The notes under the pieces: model-generated
What the model saw: only the letters and a program-made list of their open reading frames with translations
Databases searched by the model: none
What the model was told of the DNA's origin: nothing
Shown here: piece after piece, positions 35,934-43,953 of the stretch
Numbering within the stretch: the first letter of the stretch is position 1
Layout: every line of letters starts with the position of its first letter
Source of the DNA: Pirellulales bacterium
GTDB lineage: Bacteria; Planctomycetota; Planctomycetia; Pirellulales; Lacipirellulaceae
Reading direction: 5' to 3'
DNA: 64,000 bases
Assembly (NCBI GenBank): GCA_022841705.1
Contig: JALHQZ010000002.1
Span: 434,001 to 498,000, forward strand
Translations under genes and position numbers: made by a program

Positions 35934-37253
35934 TTAGTCGTTGAGGTCATCCCAACTCTTGAGCCCAACTAACGCGAGCGCGAACGCCGAGGCCTGGTCC
36001 CAGGCGGGCGTACCCGCCGCGTGGAAGCAATCGTAGATTGGTTTTGGCGGGTCGGGATGCTCGGCGTCATCCGCCCGCCGCCGTAAGCCGAGATTCAGGC
36101 CCCCTTCCTGCGGATGATCGATGTGCCGGTGGAGAATAAACGCATCGACACCGGCGAGTCGCTCGACTTTGGCGTAAGCGTAGCAAAAGGCGGCCGCCTG
36201 CAATTCCTCTCCTTCGACCGTCGGAGCGGAGTGAAAGCCTTGCTCGCTGAGGATCACGCGTCGAGACTCGCCATTGAACTGCAACGCTGGCTGCTGCAAG
36301 TAGGCCGGCAGGATCTGCAGATTTTTGAACGTGATGCGCGGGGTATCCCACGACTCCTTGGCCGTCGTGTCATTCCAGAACGCGGGATCAAACAAATCTT
36401 CGGGGTAGGGGTGATAGGCCAGGTGCCAGTCAAAATCGCCCCGGGGGTCTGCTTTCACGTGCCGCGCAAACACGTCGAGAAACGCCTTGCCACTGCAGCA
36501 CTGCTCGGAGTCGCCTGCAGCGTAGGCCATGTTCCAGTGGTGGTCGAGCGAGAGGTAAATCCGAGGCCAAGTGGCTTGTTGGCGGATGGCTGTATGAACA
36601 AGTCGCACGGTCTCCGCGTAATCTCGGGCAACGACTTCCATCGAGAGGCGACCGCAGTTGTACCAATACCAGTGTGAGTTCACTTCGTTGCCGACGATAT
36701 ACCCCGCCACCCGCCCCAGTTCAGCCGAGGGGCGCGACCACCGTTTGGCTTGGCACTCGAGCAATCCCGAAAGCCAAGCGCGGCCAGCGTCGGTACGCAC
36801 ATTGAACGCCGCGACATGATTGGGCGTGGCCCCATCGTAACCGGGGTGCAACATCAGCTTGTTCACCGCAGGGTCTGGTGACTCGTACACCAGCAGAATG
36901 ACGTACACCACTACCCCTGCATCGCTCAGTGAACGAATGGTTTCTTCCAGGGCGTGCAGGTAACTAGTGCGGAGTGCAAACCGGCCTTGGGAATTTTCGT
37001 GCCATACGACCGACGCGTCCCCTGGCGCGGCCGTGGGGACAGCGAGCCTGGCGAGATCGACATTGATCGCCGCGTGATTAATCCCCAGGGCTAGTGCATC
37101 GTCGACGCGCTCGACTTGCAGTCCCTTTTTCGAAGCGGCAACAGGGAATGTCCCTTGGTACGGCGCCGCCGGCTCTTGCGCGACACACCAAGCGACACTG
37201 GTGCAGGCTACCGCCATAACGCAGCAGGCCTTGGTGACTCGCGCCCAGTTCAC
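35934..37253 (-). CDS. Secreted DUF5722 protein, probable glycoside hydrolase fold
   Basis: A 439-residue protein. GTG at 37253 is chosen because GGGAG (37263-37267) is nine bases upstream and a signal peptide follows (MNWARVTKACCVMAVACTSV, AWCVAQ). KKGLQVERVDDALALGINHA, then AINVDLARL is the conserved N-terminus of DUF5722. Later features are typical of a TIM-barrel glycosidase: YIVGNEVNSHWYWYN, LSLDHHWN, DFDWHLAYHPYPEDLF and RRVILSEQGFHS, with glutamates in GNE and SEQ that could serve as the acid/base and nucleophile. Substrate is unknown; the position beside the rhamnosidase suggests plant or algal polysaccharide. It ends the polysaccharide region. Confidence 0.75.
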   Translation of the reverse strand: MNWARVTKACCVMAVACTSVAWCVAQEPAAPYQGTFPVAASKKGLQVERVDDALALGINHAAINVDLARLAVPTAAPGDASVVWHENSQGRFALRTSYLHALEETIRSLSDAGVVVYVILLVYESPDPAVNKLMLHPGYDGATPNHVAAFNVRTDAGRAWLSGLLECQAKRWSRPSAELGRVAGYIVGNEVNSHWYWYNCGRLSMEVVARDYAETVRLVHTAIRQQATWPRIYLSLDHHWNMAYAAGDSEQCCSGKAFLDVFARHVKADPRGDFDWHLAYHPYPEDLFDPAFWNDTTAKESWDTPRITFKNLQILPAYLQQPALQFNGESRRVILSEQGFHSAPTVEGEELQAAAFCYAYAKVERLAGVDAFILHRHIDHPQEGGLNLGLRRRADDAEHPDPPKPIYDCFHAAGTPAWDQASAFALALVGLKSWDDLND

Positions 37254-37777
37254 GATCGAAGTCTCCCGATGAGTGAAGGTTGAGAGGGACGCAGCCAACA
37301 CTGGTTGGCAGAGGAATTGAGCCACGCTCTTGCGGCACTCTCAGCAAGATAGTTCAACTTGCACTCGGTGGCCAGGATTGTCGTGTTCACTCTCGTGGCC
37401 GCCGAGAAGTCCCAGGCTGGAGTGTACTCAGCTGCAGCCCTCTTGACGCGACTCCATGAGGTCGGCTGCGAACGAGAGAAAGCGGGCAACCGGTGTCGGT
37501 GAGTGGCGTTGAAAAAGGGTTCTTCCTCAATCGCGAACCGATAGAATGCATTGTCTTGAGCCGTTGTGGTACGCGGAATGCTGAAAAGAGTTTCGGCGCT
37601 CGGCTTCGTTGAGCTGGTCTCTTGAATATGATTACCTAATGGTTGTGGGGAAAATCATGACACACCCGATAACACGCAGGGGAACTGCTGCTATAGTGGA
37701 GCCAAGCAAGTCGGGAGCGGCGCCCGGCCAATTCATCTCGGACATTCCGGCCCATCGACTTCCCTGGATCGGCGGCG
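37254..37777. other. Divergent intergenic region
   Basis: About 520 bases between the divergent DUF5722 and cytochrome/DUF1553 genes. No coding sequence, repeat or RNA was recognised. Promoters for both genes should lie here, but no clear boxes could be assigned. Confidence 0.4.
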
Positions 37778-40663
37778 ATGATTTTTCGAACGCTCATTTC
37801 AGTTACCGTTCTGTCTTGCGTCGGCCTCGTCGACTGCTGGGGAGAGGAACCGGTCGTCGCTGAACCAGTCAGCTTCAACGCCCAGATCCGTCCCATCTTT
37901 ACCAAGCATTGCGTGGCTTGTCACGGTGGCGTCAAGCAAGCGAGTGGGCTCTCGTTTATCTATCGCGATAAGGCTCTCGGCAACGGAGATTCAGGTGCGC
38001 CAGCGATTGTCCCCGGTAAACCTGAACAGTCTTACTTAATTGAGCGTGTCTCATCGACCGACGAATCCGATCGAATGCCCCCGGCCGAGCATGGTCCCGC
38101 GCTCTCGGCGCGCGAGATCGGTCTGCTTCGCAAGTGGATTGAGCAAGGAGCCCACTGGGAATTGCACTGGTCATTCGCGCCGCCGAAACAGCCAGCTTTG
38201 CCGCCTGTTCAAGAGTCTCGCTGGTGCCGAGATGAACTCGACCACTTTGTTCTGGCCAAAATCGAGTCCGTAGGATTATCCCCAGCTGAAGAAGCGACCC
38301 GGGCCCAGTGGCTCCGGCGCGTCTCCTTCGGTCTTACGGGACTTCCGCCCACACCTGATGAATTGCAAGCCTTTCTTACCGACAGCAGCGCCCCTGCGTT
38401 TGAAAAGGTTGTCGATCGACTTTTAGCTTCGCCTCGATTTGGAGAACGCTGGGCCTCCCTGTGGCTGGACCTCGCGCGTTACGCCGACACCAAAGGATTC
38501 GAACGCGACCCCGGGCGGGATGTCTGGCCCTACCGTGATTGGCTGATTCGGGCGCTCAATGCGGATATGCCCTACGATCAATTCACGATCCGCCAATTGG
38601 CTGGTGATTTACTTCCCGACGCATCTCTCGATGATCGACTAGCCACAACGTTTCATCGCAACACGCAAACCAACACCGAAGGGGGCACGGACGACGAAGA
38701 GTTTCGGACGGTAGCGGTTCTTGATCGGGCTAATACGACCTGGCAAGTGTGGCAGGGAATCACGTTTGGCTGCACGCAGTGCCACTCGCATCCCTATGAC
38801 CCGATCGAGCACGAAGAATACTATCAGTTCGTCGCCTTTTTCAATAATACCCGCGATTGTGACGTGGATGAGGAATACCCCGTTGTTGCGGTCCCCAAGT
38901 TGGCCGCAGATCGCGAACGAGCGACTCGACTCGATCGAGAGCTCCACCAAGTTGAATCACAAGTCCATGAAGGAGTCATGAAAATCGCGACCCAAGGCGA
39001 TACTTGGCAGCCCCTCGCACTCGCCAGCGCTCAATCGACGGGGAGCGCGGAGATGCGAATTGAATCGGTGGAGGGTCACTCCGAGCTTGCCGTTGAAGGG
39101 ACGATCTCCGTTCATTCAAAATACACAATCGAAACTCTGCCCATCGATTCCAAACTCCGCGTGCAGGCCTTGCGGATCGATGCCTTGCCAACGGACGAGG
39201 CTGACGCAATGAAAAACTCCGAGCTTGGCTTCGTCGTGTCGCGCATCAAGGTGTTTCTGGTCGCCGCCGATGGCAAAGAGTCGGAACTGCTCATCAGAGA
39301 AGTCTACTCCGATGAATCCCACCCGATCCTGAACCCGGATGATTCGCTCGATGACAACCCTGACGGGTGGGGCGAGTATCCAAAAGTTTATGGCTCCCAT
39401 CTTGCTGTCTTCTTATTTGATGAGGCGGTTGAGGTGCCAGCCGGAAGCAGGCTCCGCTTGGAAATCAAGCAAGACCGGGTAACGGTTGGGGATCATCCAC
39501 TCGTCATCCAGCGCGCTCGGTTCTCAATCTCCGCGGCCCCGGCCTGGCGCACGCTGCTCGATAGCGAGGCGCATCTCGCCGCTCGACAGGAACTCAAGGA
39601 TCTTCGTGAAGAACGCAAGAAACTGGGCGGACCTTTAATCCCCGTGATGGTGGAGCGCCCGACGGAATCTCGGCGGCGCCAATTTGTGTTTACGCGCGGC
39701 AACTGGCGCGACAAGGATTACGAAGTTTCGCCGGGCATCCCTCAGCTGTTCGGCGTTCAAACGAAAGCCCCCACGCGATTGGAAATGGCGCAGTGGATCG
39801 CCGCGCGCGAGAATCCGCTCACGGCCCGCGTTCAGGTCAATCGGATTTGGGAGCAACTCTTCGGGCGCGGGATCGTCGAAACTGTCGAAGATTTGGGAAC
39901 CTCAGGAACCCTGCCCAGCCATCCCGAGTTGCTCGATTTTCTCTCCGTGCGGTTCATGGACGAGCAACAGTGGAGTCTCAAACAGTTACTCCGGTCGATC
40001 GTGTTGTCCGCCACCTTCCGCCAGTCGTCGCAGACGACGCCCGAGCATCTCGCCAAGGATCCCCAAAATCGATTTCTCGCTCGTGGCCCACGGCAACGGT
40101 TACGAGCGGAAATGATTCGCGACCAGGCGCTCGTCCTCTCCGGGAACTTAAGCGATAAAATGTATGGCCCGCCTGTCAAACCACCACAGCCGGAAGGAAT
40201 TTGGCGCAGCGTTTATTCAGGTGAGGGGTGGGAGACTTCATCTGCCCCTGAGCGTTACCGGCGGGCAGTCTACATTTATTGGAAGCGGACGAGTCCGTAT
40301 CCCAGCCTGATGGCGTTCGATGCGACGAGTCGGGAAGTTTGCACAGCCCGTCGCATCGCGACGAACACCCCCTTGCAGGCGCTTGTGACGCTCAACGATC
40401 TCGCGTTCCTGGAACTTGCGAAAGGATATGCGGCACGCATGGCGAGGCTGGAAGGAACCACTGCCCAAAAGATCGCGACGGGCTATTGCTGGGCAACTGG
40501 CCATCCACCGCGGGAGGAGATCGTGGACCGCTTGGTCAAACTGCACGACACGGCGATCAAAAATCACCCGACAACAAGGGATGCTCTTCCGGAGGAAGAA
40601 CATTTCGCGCTGACAATTGTGGCCAATGCCTTGTTCAATCTCGATGAGGTGCTGACGCAATGA
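37778..40663 (+). CDS. Planctomycete cytochrome c / DUF1549 / DUF1553 protein
   Basis: A 961-residue exported protein with signal peptide MIFRTLISVTVLSCVGLVDC. A PSCyt1 domain follows: PIFTKHCVACHGGVKQASGL contains the haem site CVACH (Cys45, Cys48, His49), and SDRMPPAEHGPALS carries the distal Met ligand. DUF1549 begins near residue 150 (DELDHFVLAKIESVGLSP, GLPPTPDELQAFL, FGERWASLWLDLARYADTKG) and contains a second CxxCH-like CTQCH with HPYDP. A beta-sandwich insert spans about 410-590. DUF1553 ends the protein (NPLTARVQVNRIWEQLFGRG, LSATFRQSSQT, TNTPLQALVTLND). Such proteins are abundant in planctomycetes, always beside DUF1501 genes, and are presumed periplasmic redox proteins of unknown substrate. 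Confidence 0.9.
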   Translation: MIFRTLISVTVLSCVGLVDCWGEEPVVAEPVSFNAQIRPIFTKHCVACHGGVKQASGLSFIYRDKALGNGDSGAPAIVPGKPEQSYLIERVSSTDESDRMPPAEHGPALSAREIGLLRKWIEQGAHWELHWSFAPPKQPALPPVQESRWCRDELDHFVLAKIESVGLSPAEEATRAQWLRRVSFGLTGLPPTPDELQAFLTDSSAPAFEKVVDRLLASPRFGERWASLWLDLARYADTKGFERDPGRDVWPYRDWLIRALNADMPYDQFTIRQLAGDLLPDASLDDRLATTFHRNTQTNTEGGTDDEEFRTVAVLDRANTTWQVWQGITFGCTQCHSHPYDPIEHEEYYQFVAFFNNTRDCDVDEEYPVVAVPKLAADRERATRLDRELHQVESQVHEGVMKIATQGDTWQPLALASAQSTGSAEMRIESVEGHSELAVEGTISVHSKYTIETLPIDSKLRVQALRIDALPTDEADAMKNSELGFVVSRIKVFLVAADGKESELLIREVYSDESHPILNPDDSLDDNPDGWGEYPKVYGSHLAVFLFDEAVEVPAGSRLRLEIKQDRVTVGDHPLVIQRARFSISAAPAWRTLLDSEAHLAARQELKDLREERKKLGGPLIPVMVERPTESRRRQFVFTRGNWRDKDYEVSPGIPQLFGVQTKAPTRLEMAQWIAARENPLTARVQVNRIWEQLFGRGIVETVEDLGTSGTLPSHPELLDFLSVRFMDEQQWSLKQLLRSIVLSATFRQSSQTTPEHLAKDPQNRFLARGPRQRLRAEMIRDQALVLSGNLSDKMYGPPVKPPQPEGIWRSVYSGEGWETSSAPERYRRAVYIYWKRTSPYPSLMAFDATSREVCTARRIATNTPLQALVTLNDLAFLELAKGYAARMARLEGTTAQKIATGYCWATGHPPREEIVDRLVKLHDTAIKNHPTTRDALPEEEHFALTIVANALFNLDEVLTQ

Positions 40664-42129
40664 ACCTCTGGGAATCTTTAGCCGCGCGCAGATTAGAGTA
40701 TCGTACCCGTCGACACTTTCTCCACGAGTCGCTGACGGGGCTGGGTGGGTTCTGGCTCGTGCAGCAAGCCGCCGCCAATTCGGAACTGCCGGCAATCGAC
40801 CCCGCACGACCAACCGCGCCGCGGAGATCACACTTCGCGCCGAAAGCCAAGAACGTCATTTATCTCCACATGGCCGGATCACCAAGCCAGTTGGAACTGT
40901 TTGACTACAAGCCAGAACTCAATCGGCTTGACGGCCAAGACTGTCCTCAAGAGTTCCTGGAAGGAAAACGGTTTGCCTTCATTCGGGGCGTTCCGCAACT
41001 CATGGGGAGCTTGTTCCCCTTCCATCAAACGGGGCAGGCGGGGAACTGGATTTCAGATCGACTCCCGCGGTTCGAGAAATGGATGGACGAAGCCTGCTTT
41101 ATCCACACCATGCAGACCGATCAGTTCAACCACGGACCAGCACAACTCTTGCTCCACACGGGCAATCAAAATCTTGGTTACGGCTCGATGGGGTCGTGGG
41201 TCACCTATGGACTGGGCAGCGAGAATCAGGACTTGCCCGGTTTTATGGTTCTCGTCTCGGGAGGACATACGCCCGACGCCGGGAAAAGCGTGTGGGGTTC
41301 TGGGTTTTTGCCATCGGTATATCAGGGCGTGCAATGCCGTAGCGAGGGCGACCCCGTGTTGTTTCTCTCGAATCCCGCAGGCATCGACCGCCAGCTGCGC
41401 CGCGAAATCATCAGCGCGATCGCGCGAATCGATCAGCAAACCTACGCAGAGTTCGGCGATCCGGAGACCGTGACTCGCATCGCCCAGTATGAATTGGCGT
41501 TTCGGATGCAGGTTTCGGCCAGCGATGTCTTGGACCTCTCGCAGGAAACGGCCGCCACGCACGCTCTGTATGGCACCGAGCCGGGCAAAGAAAGCCTCGC
41601 CAACAACTGCCTGCTTGCTCGGCGGCTCGTCGAGCGCGGCGTCCGCTTCGTGCAACTCTTCGATTGGGGCTGGGACTCGCACGGGGCGGGAGAAAACGAG
41701 GCTCTCAACAGGGGCTTCAAACAGAAATGCGAGCAAATGGACCGCCCCGTTTCGGCCCTTCTCACTGACCTCTCCCAACGTGGGCTCCTCGCTGAGACGC
41801 TCGTTGTCTGGGGTGGCGAATTTGGCCGCACACCGATGCGTGAGAACAGGGGCGGGAATGTCATGACCTTCAAAGGCCGCGATCATCACCCTTCCGCCTT
41901 TACGATCTGGCTCGCGGGGGGCGGCGTTAGGCCCGGCTTCCACTACGGCCAAACCGATCCCATCGGCTATTCGCCCATCACCCAGCCAGTTCACCCCCGC
42001 GACCTTCACGCCACGATCCTTAAACTCCTCGGCCTCGACGCGAAGAAACTTATCTACCCCAGCCAAGGTCTCAATCAAAAGCTGGTCGGGGTCAAGGAGT
42101 ATCGAGTGGTGGAAGAGATCCTGGGGTGA
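40660..42129 (+). CDS. DUF1501 protein (sulfatase-like), Tat-exported
   Basis: A 489-residue protein whose ATG overlaps the preceding stop (ATGA), so the pair is translationally coupled. The N-terminus RTRRHFLHESLTGLGGFWL holds a twin-arginine RRxFL motif, implying export of a folded, perhaps metal-containing protein. DUF1501 features: KNVIYLHMAGSPSQLELFDY, NHGPAQLLLHTGN, RGVRFVQLFDWGWDSHG, WGGEFGRTPMREN and GRDHHPSAFTIWLAGGGVRP; the last segment gives the metal-binding His pair of the alkaline-phosphatase-like fold. Activity unknown. The partner gene supplies a cytochrome domain. A hairpin follows the stop. Confidence 0.9.
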   Translation: MNLWESLAARRLEYRTRRHFLHESLTGLGGFWLVQQAAANSELPAIDPARPTAPRRSHFAPKAKNVIYLHMAGSPSQLELFDYKPELNRLDGQDCPQEFLEGKRFAFIRGVPQLMGSLFPFHQTGQAGNWISDRLPRFEKWMDEACFIHTMQTDQFNHGPAQLLLHTGNQNLGYGSMGSWVTYGLGSENQDLPGFMVLVSGGHTPDAGKSVWGSGFLPSVYQGVQCRSEGDPVLFLSNPAGIDRQLRREIISAIARIDQQTYAEFGDPETVTRIAQYELAFRMQVSASDVLDLSQETAATHALYGTEPGKESLANNCLLARRLVERGVRFVQLFDWGWDSHGAGENEALNRGFKQKCEQMDRPVSALLTDLSQRGLLAETLVVWGGEFGRTPMRENRGGNVMTFKGRDHHPSAFTIWLAGGGVRPGFHYGQTDPIGYSPITQPVHPRDLHATILKLLGLDAKKLIYPSQGLNQKLVGVKEYRVVEEILG

Positions 42130-42147
42130 TCATCTCCGAGAAAGCCC

Positions 42148-42185
42148 TTTTCGGTAAGTCGTTGTTCAACAACACCTTACGAAAA
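42148..42185 (+). terminator. Hairpin after the DUF1501 gene
   Basis: TTTTCGGTAAG (42148-42158), GTTGTT, AACAAC (42168-42173) and CTTACGAAAA (42176-42185) form an almost complete palindrome centred on a single C, 18 bases after the stop. There is no downstream T tract beyond the A/T-rich arms, so terminator function is only probable. Confidence 0.5.
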
Positions 42186-42334
42186 ATAACGCCATCAAGG
42201 GATTCCCAGCGTTCTCTTCCCTGGTGTTTGTCGTCGTAAGCACTTCGGCCAGCACCTCAGCCTCGCCGAAGATTTGAAACCGATCTCGGGGCCTCGCCCC
42301 GACATCGTCACCAGTCGTAGCAGTGGTGAAAAAC

Positions 42335-42523
42335 TCACTGGGTGCGGATGTCGTCGGCGTTGAGCGCCGCCAAGACGTTACCGAATTTTCCCTGCGAACC
42401 TTGGAACAGGTCTTTCTGGAAAGCCAGCAGGGTGTGTTCGGCCAACCGTTGATTGTCCGCGATTCCTTGCTGAGCCAAAACCGTCAGATGTCCCTTCAGC
42501 TGCTCGTCGAGATCGACAGCCAT
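42335..42523 (-). CDS. Small 62-residue protein of unknown function
   Basis: A short gene supported mainly by its translation start: the ATG at 42523 has AAGGAGGT on the coding strand (42528-42535 region), six bases upstream, the best ribosome site in the area. The protein is soluble, mildly acidic and helical in appearance (MAVDLDEQLKGHLTVLAQQG, ADNQRLAEHTLLAFQKDLFQ), with no signal peptide, Cys, Trp or Tyr. It lies 86 bases downstream of the GT4 gene in the same direction and could be its last cistron or have its own promoter. I do not recognise the family. A longer in-frame start to 42643 exists but has no ribosome site. Confidence 0.65.
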   Translation of the reverse strand: MAVDLDEQLKGHLTVLAQQGIADNQRLAEHTLLAFQKDLFQGSQGKFGNVLAALNADDIRTQ

Positions 42524-42608
42524 GATAAACCTCCTTGTTAAGCGGCGCCCTCGGGTGTCGGAATTCAGTTCAGCGCCCAATCTCTGCAACGATTGTTGCA
42601 GAGCCGCC

Positions 42609-43856
42609 CTATCGAGAGGGGACCGAAATGCAGGCAGCGGCACGCTGAGTAGATGAAGTTGATTCGGAGCTCAGGAGCGGTTCCAGAGACGATGCGTCCG
42701 CGTTACGGCGGTCGAGGACTTCGGCATAAGTGGCGACGATCTCGTGGTAATTCCGTTCGACAGTGTGCGCACCAATGAGCCGACGGGCGGCGGAACCGAG
42801 TTGGCGACGGAGAGAATCGCTGCGAAGTAGTAGACGTAGCGCGGCCACGAGAGCGTCGTCGTTGTGCGGCGAGTCGAGGAGGAGACCGTCGACTCCGTGC
42901 GTGATGAACTCGCTGGCGCCGTTACCCCGAGTGGTGACCACCGGCAAGCCGGCAGCCATCGCTTCGAGGGTTACGAGGCTGCAGGCATCGTAGAAGGTGG
43001 GATGCACGCTGACGTCGGCAGCGGCGTAGAAGGAGGCCGCGTCCGCGACGCAACCGGCGTGCAGGATGGCGCCGTGGCGGACGACGCGTTGGCTTCTGCC
43101 TGCCGGACCGCCGCAAAGGAGCAATTTCACCGGGTAGCCTTCGCGCCGCAGTTGATGGACCGCGCGGATCAACCCGGGGACGCCCTTGAGCCGTGCATGG
43201 TGCGCCATCGAGATCAGCAGCACTTCGGAATCGCTCACACCGAAATCACGGCGGATGAGAATCCGGCTGTCGTCTTGAAAGACAGCCGGGGCGAACCGAC
43301 TGCAATCGACGCCGTTGTGGACCACGCGGATTTTTCTACGCGGAACGCCGTGAAGTTCGTGCATGTCGCGAGCCGACTTGTGCGAAACGGCGATGAACAG
43401 GGAGTTCCGACTGCCATACTGGGCCGCGCTCATTCGCCGCTGAAGGCAGTAGCGGGGCGACAGCCCGCAGAGCCGTTTCCAGGGACGCAGCCAGGGCGGG
43501 TAACTAGCGACGCTGCCGTTCCAACAGGCCGCGGGCGAACCGACGTGCGGTTGAAAGAGATCGCAGCCGATCGCCGCGCCCATATCGTGGCTGATCAGGG
43601 GGGCGACGGCCGACAGCCGCGACGCGACGGCGGTGGCGAACGCCAGTGGCGATCGGGCGGCATCGATGAGGTGAAACGTCAGCGGAAGTTGAACTTCGGC
43701 CGGTCCGATCGTGCGTGCTAGCACGTGGACGTCGCACTGGTTGGCAATGAGCCAAGCAACGAAATCGCGTGTCCATCTCGCGGCGCCACCCCGACGGCCG
43801 TCGAAGCGGTCGATGACGATGGCGACTCTTGGCGCTGGAGAATGAGGAGCGAACAT
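42609..43856 (-). CDS. Glycosyltransferase family 4 (WaaG/RfaG-like)
   Basis: A 415-residue GT-B glycosyltransferase, cytoplasmic or membrane-peripheral. The ATG at 43856 directly precedes the N-terminal Rossmann strand APRVAIVIDRFDGRRGGAAR. The acceptor half has SHDMGAAIGCDLFQPHVGSP; KIRVVHNGVDCSRF and the C-terminal VSVHPTFYDACSLVTLEAMA (nucleotide-sugar site with Glu pair) followed by GLPVVTTRGNGASEFI match the WaaG type, which adds hexose to lipopolysaccharide core heptose. Donor and acceptor cannot be told. The C-terminal 25 residues (Ser-rich) are likely disordered. The start codon overlaps, in the opposite direction, a possible ATG (43855) of the GT2-P450 gene. Confidence 0.87.
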   Translation of the reverse strand: MFAPHSPAPRVAIVIDRFDGRRGGAARWTRDFVAWLIANQCDVHVLARTIGPAEVQLPLTFHLIDAARSPLAFATAVASRLSAVAPLISHDMGAAIGCDLFQPHVGSPAACWNGSVASYPPWLRPWKRLCGLSPRYCLQRRMSAAQYGSRNSLFIAVSHKSARDMHELHGVPRRKIRVVHNGVDCSRFAPAVFQDDSRILIRRDFGVSDSEVLLISMAHHARLKGVPGLIRAVHQLRREGYPVKLLLCGGPAGRSQRVVRHGAILHAGCVADAASFYAAADVSVHPTFYDACSLVTLEAMAAGLPVVTTRGNGASEFITHGVDGLLLDSPHNDDALVAALRLLLRSDSLRRQLGSAARRLIGAHTVERNYHEIVATYAEVLDRRNADASSLEPLLSSESTSSTQRAAACISVPSR

Positions 43857-43953
43857 GACCCGATCCGGCGTGCGAAGAGTGAGGCCTTCTTTAGCGGTTA
43901 TCGTCCAGAATCAGTTTGCAGCATCAACTTTAGCGAGTGGGCAGACTTTGCCG

